DNA of 21,982 bases from Elusimicrobiales bacterium (GCA_026419335.1 JANZZP010000018.1:1-21982); one strand, 5' to 3'. Shown: positions 1 through 8,199, counted from the first letter of the stretch. The notes: generated by a model not told the origin, from the sequence alone. Made by a program: numbers and translations.

Positions 1-1241
1 CCTCTTTTAACATAAACCCCATGAAAATTTTCTTTTATCTCAGATAAATCCTTTATTTTTATTAAAGGAGATAATAAAGATATTTCTATATTTATTTTTT
101 TAAACTCATCTTTTGATAATGGTTCGAATCTAGGATCTTCAAAAGCTGCCTTAACAGAATACTCGCATACTGAATCTGCCATAAGCATATGAGGAGTTAA
201 TGTCCCTATGCATCCTCTCAGTTCACCATTAATTGTTAATGTAACAAAAACAGCACAAGGTAAATTTAACTTTGGATATTGAATATAATCTAAAATGTAA
301 TTACTTTCACCTTTTAATACCTTATCAATTGAATTTCTAGCAAGATGAATTAAAAAAGACTTTTCATCTTTGTTAAGATTAAATTTCCATTCATCTATAT
401 CTCTATCTGAAAAAAAACCTGATAAATATCCCACGACTTCATCTCTATGATTTTCCATTACATCTCCACTATTTAAATATTTAACTATATTAAAAACTAA
501 ATCCATCTCAATAGCACAGGACAATCCAATACTCATAGCCGCAAAACCACACGCTACTGTATCAAGTTTTTTTCTATATTTCTCTTCAATCATATTTTTA
601 GCCATGATAAAATACTCAAGATTTTTATTTATAGATGCTGAAACATAAGAAAAAGCTAAAGCATTATCAACCACATAAGCAACCTCATAAGGTGGATAAT
701 GAGAAAGATCACAAGAAATTATTAATACGACATCTTTCATTTTTTTTAGTATTGAAGCAATTACTTTACCAGCTTTATCAAAATATTCCTTATTACCACC
801 ACCTACAACTAATGGAACTATCTTAAAATCTTTATTTAAATATTGTAAAAAAGGAATTTGAACTTCCACTGAGTGTTCATTCTCAAAAGCATTTATATCT
901 TCTTCAAATAATTCAGTTTTTAAAAGTTCATCAATTATTAAGTCATCAGTTTTAACTTCACCAATACAATTTTTAAATATAGTGTTTTTCAAAGTCAAAC
1001 ATTTCATGGCATATGTTGTATGAGCAGTCCCTAAAACAATTGCTGTAGAAAAATTTGGAATAAGATGGGAATAAGACTTTGCAGATACCAAACCACTAAA
1101 AACATAACCAGCATGAGGAGATAATATTATTCTTCCTTTGTTTGGTGTATCACTATCAAAGTGTAAGGATATAAAATCAAATACTTCTTTTTTAGTTGCC
1201 GGATAAAAACGACCTTCAATAGATGCTTTTTTAATTCTCAT
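1..1241 (-). CDS. MEMO-AMMECR1 fusion protein (AmmeMemoRadiSam family), 3' end outside window
   Basis: Translating the minus strand from the ATG at 1241 gives 413 codons that run off the left edge, so the C-terminus is missing. Residues 1-265 form a MEMO-family domain with SPHAGY (H43), GTAHT (H74), the ENEHSVEVQ block (120-128), CDLSHY (H181) and DTVACG (C231). These His and Cys positions match the metal/active-site residues described for Memo proteins. From about residue 280 an AMMECR1 domain follows, with the RGCIG signature at 342-346 and the FEDPRFEPL block at 368-375. In many prokaryotes MEMO, AMMECR1 and a radical SAM protein form a three-part system of unknown reaction, and MEMO-AMMECR1 fusions are known. 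The radical SAM partner is not in this window and could lie further left. No clear Shine-Dalgarno sequence precedes the ATG. The identity is secure; the biochemical role is not known. Confidence 0.92.
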   Translation of the reverse strand, partial: MRIKKASIEGRFYPATKKEVFDFISLHFDSDTPNKGRIILSPHAGYVFSGLVSAKSYSHLIPNFSTAIVLGTAHTTYAMKCLTLKNTIFKNCIGEVKTDDLIIDELLKTELFEEDINAFENEHSVEVQIPFLQYLNKDFKIVPLVVGGGNKEYFDKAGKVIASILKKMKDVVLIISCDLSHYPPYEVAYVVDNALAFSYVSASINKNLEYFIMAKNMIEEKYRKKLDTVACGFAAMSIGLSCAIEMDLVFNIVKYLNSGDVMENHRDEVVGYLSGFFSDRDIDEWKFNLNKDEKSFLIHLARNSIDKVLKGESNYILDYIQYPKLNLPCAVFVTLTINGELRGCIGTLTPHMLMADSVCEYSVKAAFEDPRFEPLSKDEFKKINIEISLLSPLIKIKDLSEIKENFHGVYVKR

Positions 1242-1284
1242 ATAAAAGTATTTTATCAAAAAGTTTTGTAAAATATTTTTAGAT

Positions 1285-1360
1285 GGTGGCTGTAGCTCAA
1301 TTGGTTGAGAGCGTCCGGCTGTGGCCCGGAAGGTTGCGGGTTCAACTCCCGTCAGCCACC
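1285..1360 (+). tRNA. tRNA-His (anticodon GTG)
   Basis: A full cloverleaf can be drawn. The 7-bp acceptor is 1286-1292 with 1353-1359. The D stem GCTC/GAGC is 1295-1298 with 1309-1312. The anticodon stem TCCGG/CCGGA is 1314-1318 with 1326-1330, and its loop carries GTG at 1321-1323. The T stem GCGGG/CCCGT is 1336-1340 with 1348-1352, around a TTCAACT loop. The extra G at 1285 faces the discriminator C at 1360, which is the G-1:C73 identity pair of bacterial tRNA-His. The bases after C73 are CAT, so the CCA tail is not encoded and must be added after transcription. Confidence 0.97.
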
Positions 1361-1388
1361 CATCATCTTTATAGAATGAAAAGATAAA

Positions 1389-1964
1389 ATGGTTTTTCTT
1401 CTAAATTTTTTATTAGTAATACTATTTTCTCAAGAACAAGAAAATTTCTTTACTTCACTAGAAATATCATCTTATACGAAAGAAACTACAAGTTTATATA
1501 ATCAAAATTTCGATAAAATAATAGAAGAAATAAAACTTGAACTATATTCAATAACAGATGATAAAATAAAAAAAGATGCTGAAAAGATATTACAAAACAC
1601 ACTTGATGGATTGAAAATTCTTAAAAAGACACCGACAAATATATGTGTATATAATATATCCCAATCACTTCTAAATCTAAGAAAAGCTCTCATATCTTTT
1701 TATATAAAAACAAACAAATACCCTTTTGATTTAAATGAATTAGTACCAAATTTTTTATTTTTCATACCTCAGATAAATATACATGGAGAATGCAATTCAA
1801 GAATAAAATATATTAGAAATACTAATTATGACAAAGATTATACAAAAGCTATAGATTCATCAACTGAATATCTTTACTTTTCAGATCCAAAATCCTCTTA
1901 TTGGGGGTTTTTAATAATTAATTCTACTCATACATTTAATGAGATACCATACTACAAATATTAA
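1389..1964 (+). CDS. secreted hypothetical protein with pseudopilin-like C-terminal half
   Basis: 191 residues. The first 14 or so are strongly hydrophobic (MVFLLNFLLVILFS), which suggests a signal peptide or anchor, though it has no basic residue before the hydrophobic core. The middle (about 25-75) is charged and probably helical. From about residue 88 the pattern ALISFYIKTNKYPFDLNELV, then a Phe/Pro-rich stretch and a late YLYFSDPKSSYWGFLIINS block, resembles the C-terminal part of type II secretion/type IV pseudopilins (a YP-x-L-x-E-L-V helix end, then a short sheet). The prepilin peptidase motif and the long hydrophobic N-terminal helix of real pilins are absent. It lies 28 bp after tRNA-His and 16 bp before the metallopeptidase, so co-transcription with the latter is likely. 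No strong ribosome site is visible. The family resemblance is my inference. Confidence 0.7.
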   Translation: MVFLLNFLLVILFSQEQENFFTSLEISSYTKETTSLYNQNFDKIIEEIKLELYSITDDKIKKDAEKILQNTLDGLKILKKTPTNICVYNISQSLLNLRKALISFYIKTNKYPFDLNELVPNFLFFIPQINIHGECNSRIKYIRNTNYDKDYTKAIDSSTEYLYFSDPKSSYWGFLIINSTHTFNEIPYYKY

Positions 1965-1970
1965 AAAAAA

Positions 1971-1976
1971 AGGAGG
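1971..1976 (+). promoter_or_regulatory. Shine-Dalgarno site that sets the metallopeptidase start
   Basis: A perfect AGGAGG sits four bases before the ATG at 1981. The frame stays open upstream to an ATG at 1939, but that one overlaps the previous gene and has no ribosome site, so 1981 is the supported start. Confidence 0.85.
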
Positions 1977-1980
1977 ATTT

Positions 1981-3927
1981 ATGATATCTATTAAAACTGT
2001 AAAAAAAACAATAAAAGAACTTGAAAATAAATATCCACAGGAAAAACAAAGAATCAAAATAGGAGTTAATCAAGTTGCAAAATTATGGAAGAAAGAGGAT
2101 GGAAATGAAAATGAGTTTTTCAAATTTTGTGTTGACAATTTTGCTTATGGCGAAAAAATTGACAAAATCTTTGAAAGATATAATACTAAATACGAGTACA
2201 TTAAAGGACATCTTACTGCTTTGTTATTGAAATTAAGGATTGAATTAGACGAAGATACTGGTGAACTTTTAAATATAGATAGATATTTTGCAAACTTAAA
2301 TTTATCTTCGCATTTAATTGAAGACCTTTTCAAAACAAAAATAGCTTTTGTTATACTTTTAAACTGGGAGCTAAAAGATCTTAAAAAAACCTTAATGAAT
2401 ATGGATAAAATGACAAGGAAAGAGTGGGCTATAAATAGAATGGTTAAGCAGTTTGAATCTCGCATCCCAAGTAATGTGGCACAAAAAATCACAGAAACAT
2501 ATTCTAAATCATCAGAATTTGTATACTCCTATAATATCCCTATAAAAAATATACTATATGAGGATAATAATTCAATCTTTGAAGAGGATTTAAAATTAAT
2601 AAGCCACTGGGGACTTAGAGACCAGATAAAGCTTTATTATTCTAAAAATGATGAAATTAATTTTAAAAAACAAAAAACAATATATAAGACAATGGAAAGA
2701 ATTATTTACGGTGAATTGCCTTATGAATTAGTAAAAACACAAAAAGGAAGATATAATCCTTTCACAAATGAATTCAATGGAAATAAAAATACAAACATTC
2801 ATACAGAAAGATATTCCTATTTTAAAAATATTTATTTAGCTCATAGGGAAGAAGATAGATTCCATTTAATATATAAAAACTATATAGACAGAATTTTTAA
2901 TGGAATAAGAGAAATACCTTATGAAAAAGTTGAAGAAATGTTTATAAAACTTTTAAAAGATTCTACAGCATATGACATAGCAAAAATTATAGAAAAAAAT
3001 CTTAAAAGAAAGTTAGAGGTTTTTGATATATGGTACAATCAATTTTTAACAAAATCTCAAAATTTAAATCTCGATGAAGAAGTGAATAAAGAATATAAAA
3101 CATTAAATGATTTTCAAAACAAAATTGAAGAGATATTAATTAAACTTGATTTTGATAAAGAAACAGCGTCTTATCTCGCTAACAAAATAGAAGTTGACCC
3201 TGCTAGAGGTGCAGGACATGCTTGGGGTCCTGAAATGAGGGGAGAAAAAGCTCATCTTAGAACAAGAGCAATAGATGCAAAATTCATGAATTGGCAATCT
3301 TTTAATACAGCTATGCATGAACTTGGGCATTGTGTAGAGCAGATATTTACATTATATGATGTAGACTACAACCTGTTAAGTGGTGTTCCAAATACTGCTT
3401 TTACAGAAGCAATAGCATTTGTTTTCCAAAATAAATCACTTGATATTTTAGGAGTTAAAAGAAATGAAGAAGATAAACACTTAAAGAATCTTCAAACATA
3501 TTGGGATACACGAGAAATAGCAGGAGTAGCTCTAGTCGATATGTATGTATGGAAGTGGATGTATAAAAAGAAAAATTTTACAGAAAAACAACTCATGCAA
3601 AAAGTAATAGAAATAGCAAAAGATATATGGAATAAATATTATCAACCAATATTTAAAATTAAAGATTCTCCAATACTTGCAATATACTCTCATATGATAT
3701 TCCATGGACTTTATCTGCCTGACTATCCTTTGGGACATATAATAGCACACCAAATAGAAAAACATTTTGAAAAAATTTCTATTGGAAAAGATATGAAAAG
3801 AATATGTCAACTAGGTTCAATTACTCCAATTAAATGGATGGAGGAAGCAACTGGTAATGATATATCAGTTGACGTTTTAATTGAAGATACTAAAAATTCA
3901 ATTAAAACTTTAATACAAAAAAAATAA
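1981..3927 (+). CDS. cytoplasmic zinc metallopeptidase, gluzincin type (M2/M3/M32-like)
   Basis: 648 residues from the ATG at 1981. No signal peptide is visible, so it should act in the cytoplasm. The zinc site is HELGH at 446-450 with a third ligand Glu476 in a TEAIAF motif, 26 residues after the second His. This is the gluzincin arrangement of oligoendopeptidases and carboxypeptidases. Other conserved-looking blocks are GAGHAWGPEMRGEKAHLRTR just before the zinc motif and DYPLGHIIAHQIEKHF starting at 581, which may supply substrate-binding Tyr/His residues. The N-terminal 400 residues are helical and charged. The region around Glu476 recalls family M2 (GxNxxFxEA), the HELGH helix recalls M3 and M32, and the overall length suits M3. 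I therefore assign the clan but not the family. A role in turnover of short peptides is likely; the substrate is unknown. It lies 16 bp after the preceding secreted-protein gene. Confidence 0.8.
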   Translation: MISIKTVKKTIKELENKYPQEKQRIKIGVNQVAKLWKKEDGNENEFFKFCVDNFAYGEKIDKIFERYNTKYEYIKGHLTALLLKLRIELDEDTGELLNIDRYFANLNLSSHLIEDLFKTKIAFVILLNWELKDLKKTLMNMDKMTRKEWAINRMVKQFESRIPSNVAQKITETYSKSSEFVYSYNIPIKNILYEDNNSIFEEDLKLISHWGLRDQIKLYYSKNDEINFKKQKTIYKTMERIIYGELPYELVKTQKGRYNPFTNEFNGNKNTNIHTERYSYFKNIYLAHREEDRFHLIYKNYIDRIFNGIREIPYEKVEEMFIKLLKDSTAYDIAKIIEKNLKRKLEVFDIWYNQFLTKSQNLNLDEEVNKEYKTLNDFQNKIEEILIKLDFDKETASYLANKIEVDPARGAGHAWGPEMRGEKAHLRTRAIDAKFMNWQSFNTAMHELGHCVEQIFTLYDVDYNLLSGVPNTAFTEAIAFVFQNKSLDILGVKRNEEDKHLKNLQTYWDTREIAGVALVDMYVWKWMYKKKNFTEKQLMQKVIEIAKDIWNKYYQPIFKIKDSPILAIYSHMIFHGLYLPDYPLGHIIAHQIEKHFEKISIGKDMKRICQLGSITPIKWMEEATGNDISVDVLIEDTKNSIKTLIQKK

Positions 3928-3941
3928 TCCCATAATTACAT

Positions 3942-4304
3942 ATGAAAGATAAAAAAATTGCTGTTGTTGGTGTTAGTTCTGACCCAAAAAAATATGGTTA
4001 TAAGATATTTAATGATTTATTGAAAAATGGATATAATGTATATGGAATAAACCCTAAGATAAATACTTTTGAAAATCAGAAAATATACCCATCGCTTGAA
4101 GACCTTCCCCAAATTCCAGATGTTGTAATTATAGTAATAAAACCAGAAATAGCAAAAGAAATAGTAAAAACATGCATAAAATTAGGCATAAAAGAGATAT
4201 GGTTCCAACCAGGCTCTGAATCTACTGAAGCAATTGAATTATCAAAAAAAGCAGGTATAAAAACAATAACAGCATGTTTCATGATAAATAATAAAATATG
4301 GTAG
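3942..4304 (+). CDS. CoA-binding domain protein (YccU-like)
   Basis: 120 residues forming a single Rossmann-like CoA_binding domain. The N-terminus has IAVVGVSSDPKKYGYKI, the usual nucleotide-binding turn followed by the Y/G pair of this family. Then come NVYGINPK, a DVVIIVIKPE strand, and WFQPGSES, where family members usually have W-x-Q-x-G. Length fits stand-alone members. These proteins bind CoA-like ligands, but their cell role is mostly unknown. The gene begins 14 bp after the metallopeptidase with no clear ribosome site, and its last 7 bases (ATGGTAG, 4298-4304) contain the pcm start codon, so translational coupling to pcm is likely. Confidence 0.88.
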   Translation: MKDKKIAVVGVSSDPKKYGYKIFNDLLKNGYNVYGINPKINTFENQKIYPSLEDLPQIPDVVIIVIKPEIAKEIVKTCIKLGIKEIWFQPGSESTEAIELSKKAGIKTITACFMINNKIW

Positions 4305-5002
4305 ATGATGATATAATAAAAAAACTAGGAGAAAAATATCAAAAATATTTTGAATACCTTAACCAAAAAATGATAACTGAGCAAATAATAAGAAGAGGAA
4401 TAGATGACTCAAGAATAATTGATGCAATTAAAACAACACCACGACATATTTTTGTACCTGATAATCTAAAAACACGTTCTTATGATGATTCTGCTTTAGA
4501 AATACTTCCAGGTCAAACAATTTCACAACCTTATGTTGTAGCTCTTATGATAAAGCTTCTAAACCTAAATAATACTCATAAGATTCTTGAAATAGGAACA
4601 GGGACTGGCTGGCAAACAACTATATTATCCAAAATTGCTAAAGAGGTTTATAGTATCGATATAAAAGATACTCTTTTTGAATACTCAAAAAAAAGAATAG
4701 AATTATATTCAAATGGAAATGTAAGACTAAAGATAGATGATGGGTTCAATGGCTGGAAAGAATTTATGCCATTTGACAGAATCATTGTAAGCTGTGCATC
4801 GAATGAAATTCCAAAACCTCTCATAGATCAGCTTTCTAATGATGGAATTATGGTTATACCAGTTGGACCGTCTTATCATCAAACACTTAAAGTAATAGAA
4901 AAAAATAAAAACGAAATTAAAATTACTGATTCAATAGACGTTATTTTTGTTAAAATGGAAAGAAAAAGTGAATATAGAGAGATTGATAAAAATTCAAAAT
5001 GA
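4298..5002 (+). CDS. pcm: protein-L-isoaspartate O-methyltransferase
   Basis: 234 residues. The enzyme uses S-adenosylmethionine to methylate isoaspartyl residues in aged proteins, which starts their repair in the cytosol. Family marks are present in order: IRRGIDDSRIIDAI (31-44), PRHIFVP (48-54), the active-site block GQTISQPY (72-79), SAM motif I EIGTGTGWQT (98-107), the acidic SIDIK after it, and a late IPVGPSYHQTL block. The length is close to the usual 205-220 plus a small N-terminal extension; Met25 is a possible shorter start. The start codon overlaps the CoA-binding gene by 7 bp and the 3' end overlaps the endonuclease V frame, so all three are probably read from one mRNA. Confidence 0.95.
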   Translation: MVDDDIIKKLGEKYQKYFEYLNQKMITEQIIRRGIDDSRIIDAIKTTPRHIFVPDNLKTRSYDDSALEILPGQTISQPYVVALMIKLLNLNNTHKILEIGTGTGWQTTILSKIAKEVYSIDIKDTLFEYSKKRIELYSNGNVRLKIDDGFNGWKEFMPFDRIIVSCASNEIPKPLIDQLSNDGIMVIPVGPSYHQTLKVIEKNKNEIKITDSIDVIFVKMERKSEYREIDKNSK

Positions 5003-5597
5003 AATTTCAAAAAAAGCAGTAATAAAACCCTACACCTTAAAAGAAAAATTTAAAGTTGCTGCATTTGATATATCTTTTTCAAATGATTTAGCTAAAGGTG
5101 TATGTATAATATTAAATGAAAAAAATGAAATAATTGAAAAACATACATTAACACTTAAAGTTAAATTTCCCTACATTCCAACTTTTCTTGCTTTTAGAGA
5201 AATACCAATAATGATGAAACTCTACAAAAAAATTAAAGTAAGCCCAGATATAATACTTATAGATGGAAATGGACTTATTCATCCAAGAAGATGTGGTATT
5301 GCTCTACATTTTGGAGTTATTGTAAACAAACCTACAATTGGAGTGGCAAAATCATATCTTTATGGTATATATAGAGAACCGCCAAAAGAAAAATTTTCTT
5401 ATTCTTATGTATATCATCAAGATGGTGATATTTTAGGAGTAGCTTTTAGAGCAAAAGAGAAAACAAAACCTATATTTATATCACCAGGAAATTTAATGGA
5501 TATAGATTCTTCTGTAAAAATAATAAAAAGATTTATAAATAATTATAAACTACCACAACCATTGAGGATAGCTCATATTATTTCTAAATTAATTTAA
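4947..5597 (+). CDS. nfi: endonuclease V (deoxyinosine 3' endonuclease)
   Basis: 216 residues. Endonuclease V nicks DNA (or RNA) one nucleotide 3' of inosine and so handles deaminated adenine. The catalytic residues align with Thermotoga maritima EndoV by spacing: Asp41 (AAFDIS), Glu85 (FREIP), Asp106 (IDGNG), His112 (HPRR) and Lys135 (GVAK). Tyr76 in the PYIP wedge motif is also kept. The distances between Glu, Asp, His and Lys are the same as in that enzyme. The ATG at 4947 lies 56 bp inside pcm. The N-terminal helix it encodes (RLIKIQNEISKKAVIK) matches the family's usual N-terminus, so a start at or near here is needed; a GTG at 4968 is an alternative. It is the last gene before the promoter at 5625. 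Confidence 0.93.
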   Translation: MLKWKEKVNIERLIKIQNEISKKAVIKPYTLKEKFKVAAFDISFSNDLAKGVCIILNEKNEIIEKHTLTLKVKFPYIPTFLAFREIPIMMKLYKKIKVSPDIILIDGNGLIHPRRCGIALHFGVIVNKPTIGVAKSYLYGIYREPPKEKFSYSYVYHQDGDILGVAFRAKEKTKPIFISPGNLMDIDSSVKIIKRFINNYKLPQPLRIAHIISKLI

Positions 5598-5624
5598 TTG
5601 ATTTAAAATAACTTAATATATCAA

Positions 5625-5653
5625 TTGACATAAGGAGATATTAATTCTATAAT
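5625..5653 (+). promoter_or_regulatory. consensus sigma70-type promoter
   Basis: TTGACA at 5625-5630 and TATAAT at 5648-5653 are both perfect matches, separated by exactly 17 bp. They lie in the 81-bp gap after endonuclease V. The start codon of the outer-membrane protein is 25 bases after the -10 box, and an AGGAGG ribosome site lies at 5667-5672, six bases before the ATG. This predicts strong transcription of that gene and perhaps of the ABC genes behind it. Confidence 0.85.
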
Positions 5654-5678
5654 AAATAATAAATATAGGAGGATTAAT

Positions 5679-7235
5679 ATGAAACAAAAAATTTTGATAG
5701 TTTTGTTGTCTTTTATCTTATCAAATATATTATCTGCAGAACAGTGGCAAATTGTTGGAACAAGAGCTATGGGAATGGGTGGAGCTTATGTTGCTATGGC
5801 AAGGGGACCTATTGCTCAGTATTGGAATCCAGCAGGACTTATACAGCTATCACATCAAAATTTTAGTGGAATTGAAATAAATGCGGGCGTTGGAATTGAA
5901 GCTACAGGTGGAATTTTAAATCACGTCAGTGAAATAACAGATTTGTCTGATCAAATAAAATCAGTTCAAAACTCACAAACAACAAATACAAACATAGATG
6001 CAAACCAATTTTCTGCATTCGTGAAAACTTTAGGTATTTTAAATGAAATAACAAAAAAAGATGAAGTAGGAGTATTAGCTGAAGTGAATGGAAGTTTTGG
6101 AATAAAAATTTCAAAATTAGCTCTATCATTAAATAATTATACTTCAGTAGGAGCAAACCCATTTATAGATGTAAATAATATCAATATAGTAAACTCAAAT
6201 CCAGGAAATAACCTTCCAACAGATACTGATTTAACAACTTATTTAAATTACCAAGATGAAGCAAACCAGTTAGCTAATTTGATAACTACTCTTGCTGGAA
6301 ATTCAAATCTTTCAAACACAAATTTATCTACTTTACTTTGTGGAAATAATTCTTGTTTACCATCTTCAATAGATACTGCTCAAGAACTGGCAAATGCTCT
6401 TGTCAAAGCTTTAGCAACTCAAGGGGTAAGCGAACAAGATATACAAAATTTTATAAATCAGGCATCTCAATATGTCCAACAAGCATCTGAATTAATAGCT
6501 AATATAGGTGGTTCTTTTGACAATAATCAGTCTAGTTTAAACTTAAAAGCACGTTCTTTTACAGAGCTTGCTATTGGATATGCATGGAATTTAAATAAAT
6601 ATTTAACTGGTCTTAACTTTGGAGTTAATATAAAGGCTGTAAAAGCAGATATAGCACAAAAAACATTTAAATTTGTTGGAGAAAGTGAGACAGGTGATGC
6701 TTTTAAAGATATACTTGATAATAGAAAAACATCCACTAAACCGGCTATTGACTTAGGATTTCTATGGTATATAAATGACAAGTATCCAAAAATTCCTTTT
6801 AAACCAAAAGCTGGGCTTACAATAAGAAATCTAAATGGTCCAAAATTTGATGACTTTAACGGAACCTATAAATTAGAGCCACAAGCAAGATTTGGTTTAG
6901 CATTTAGTCCATTCAATTGGTGGCACTTTGCATTTGATATGGACATTACCAAAAATTCCACTCCTGTTGATGGGTTTAAATCAAGACAAATTGCATTTGG
7001 TACTGAAATAAATATACTTAACAGAAAATCATTTAATCTTCCTTTAAGATTGGGATTATTAAAAAATATTGCTGAAAAGGATTCAAAAACAATGTATACA
7101 GCTGGATTTGGTTTAACATTTGCTTATATACATATAAATGCTGCAGTAGGCGTTTCAAGTGGAAAATCAAAAATAGATGATAAAAAGTATCCACAAAAAG
7201 CTCAAGGTGTCGTAAATATAGGAATACTTTTTTAA
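5679..7235 (+). CDS. outer-membrane beta-barrel protein, TraF_2/PorV/FadL-like
   Basis: 518 residues. A standard Sec signal peptide covers 1-20 (MKQK, a hydrophobic core, cleavage after LSA). The mature N-terminus has RAMGMGGAYVAMARGPIAQYWNPAGL, the MGGA...NPA motif typical of TraF_2/PorV/UPF0164-type barrels related to FadL. From about 300 onward the protein alternates short amphipathic strands and turns. It ends in a hydrophobic strand with C-terminal Phe, the usual recognition mark for outer-membrane assembly. Residues about 85-290 form an Asn/Ser/Gln-rich, partly helical insertion with two cysteines five residues apart (Cys221, Cys226). This supports a two-membrane envelope. The cargo is unknown. 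Its promoter and ribosome site are near consensus, so it is probably abundant. The ABC exporter begins 28 bp later. Confidence 0.82.
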   Translation: MKQKILIVLLSFILSNILSAEQWQIVGTRAMGMGGAYVAMARGPIAQYWNPAGLIQLSHQNFSGIEINAGVGIEATGGILNHVSEITDLSDQIKSVQNSQTTNTNIDANQFSAFVKTLGILNEITKKDEVGVLAEVNGSFGIKISKLALSLNNYTSVGANPFIDVNNINIVNSNPGNNLPTDTDLTTYLNYQDEANQLANLITTLAGNSNLSNTNLSTLLCGNNSCLPSSIDTAQELANALVKALATQGVSEQDIQNFINQASQYVQQASELIANIGGSFDNNQSSLNLKARSFTELAIGYAWNLNKYLTGLNFGVNIKAVKADIAQKTFKFVGESETGDAFKDILDNRKTSTKPAIDLGFLWYINDKYPKIPFKPKAGLTIRNLNGPKFDDFNGTYKLEPQARFGLAFSPFNWWHFAFDMDITKNSTPVDGFKSRQIAFGTEINILNRKSFNLPLRLGLLKNIAEKDSKTMYTAGFGLTFAYIHINAAVGVSSGKSKIDDKKYPQKAQGVVNIGILF

Positions 7236-7263
7236 AATAAAATCAAAAAACTAAATAAGATAA

Positions 7264-8199
7264 ATGTATTCTATTAAGACATTTTCATTAGTAAAAGATT
7301 TTAAAAATATAAGGGCATTAGATAATATAAATATTGATATAAAAGAAGGTGAAATTTTCTCATTACTTGGTCCAAACGGTGCTGGTAAAACAACACTTAT
7401 AAGTATACTTACTACTATACTTAAACCAACCTCTGGAACCGCTAACGTTGCAGGATATGATATTATTAAAAATCCACTTGAAGTAAGAAAGCAAATTGGT
7501 ATAGTCTTTCAAGAACCCTCTCTTGATGATTTGTTAACAGCAGAAGAAAATTTAATGCTTCATGGAATGCTTTATGATATAAAACACAAAGAATTAAAAA
7601 AAAGAGTCGATGAACTATTAAATATGGTAGGTTTAAAAGAAAGAGCAAAACATCAAGTAAAAACTTTTTCTGGGGGGATGAAAAGAAGATTGGAAATAGC
7701 AAGAGGAATCTTACACATACCAAAAATACTTTTTTTAGATGAACCAACACTTGGTTTAGACCCATCATCAAGAAGAGAGATTTGGAAATATATACTAAAA
7801 ATAAAAAAAGAAAATAATATAACAATAATTTTAACTACTCATTACCTTGAAGAAGCAGATTCACTTAGTGATAGAATAGCAATAATAAATAAAGGTAAAA
7901 TAATAGAGTTAGACTCTCCTTATAATTTGAAAAAAAAGCTTGGAGATGAAATATTAAAAATAAAAGGAAAAATAGATATTCAAACCATATCAAAGCTTAA
8001 TTTTATAAAGAAAATTACTCAAATTGATGATTTTTTTATAATTACAGCAAAAGAAATAACTCCACATATATCAGAAATCATAAAATATGTAAAGGATATA
8101 AAAGATATAGAAATCAAAAAAACATCATTAGAAGATGTATTTTTAAATATTGCTGGAAAAAAAATCGATGAATTGCATGAGCAATATCATTCAATTTAA
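7264..8199 (+). CDS. ABC transporter ATP-binding protein (ABC-2/DrrA-CcmA type)
   Basis: 311 residues. It powers an ABC-2 exporter at the inner membrane. Motifs in order: Walker A GPNGAGKTT (36-44), Q-loop Gln83 (IVFQEPS), signature FSGGMKRR (135-142), Walker B ILFLDE (155-160) with the following D-loop, and switch His193 (TTHYLEEAD). The C-terminal 100 residues form the small helper domain common in DrrA-like ATPases and end in the SLEDVFLNIAG motif of that group. It follows the outer-membrane protein closely and overlaps its permease. The substrate cannot be read from the sequence; drugs, lipids or polysaccharides are all handled by relatives. Confidence 0.94.
   Translation: MYSIKTFSLVKDFKNIRALDNINIDIKEGEIFSLLGPNGAGKTTLISILTTILKPTSGTANVAGYDIIKNPLEVRKQIGIVFQEPSLDDLLTAEENLMLHGMLYDIKHKELKKRVDELLNMVGLKERAKHQVKTFSGGMKRRLEIARGILHIPKILFLDEPTLGLDPSSRREIWKYILKIKKENNITIILTTHYLEEADSLSDRIAIINKGKIIELDSPYNLKKKLGDEILKIKGKIDIQTISKLNFIKKITQIDDFFIITAKEITPHISEIIKYVKDIKDIEIKKTSLEDVFLNIAGKKIDELHEQYHSI

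Noticed and set aside
635..826. A 63-codon plus-strand frame rich in Lys, His and Leu
   Set aside because: It lies antisense to the well-conserved MEMO-AMMECR1 gene, has no ribosome site, and its composition follows from the opposite strand.
1242..1284. Promoters for tRNA-His and the divergent MEMO gene
   Set aside because: TAAAAT-like -10 boxes exist on both strands, but no acceptable -35 box lies 16-18 bp away, so I did not annotate them.
2145..2492. Minus-strand open frame of 115 codons
   Set aside because: It is antisense to the metallopeptidase and has no family features or ribosome site.
7466..7825. Minus-strand open frame of 119 codons with many hydrophobic residues
   Set aside because: It mirrors the conserved ATPase motifs on the other strand; the apparent hydrophobicity is a by-product of Lys/Glu-rich codons read backwards.
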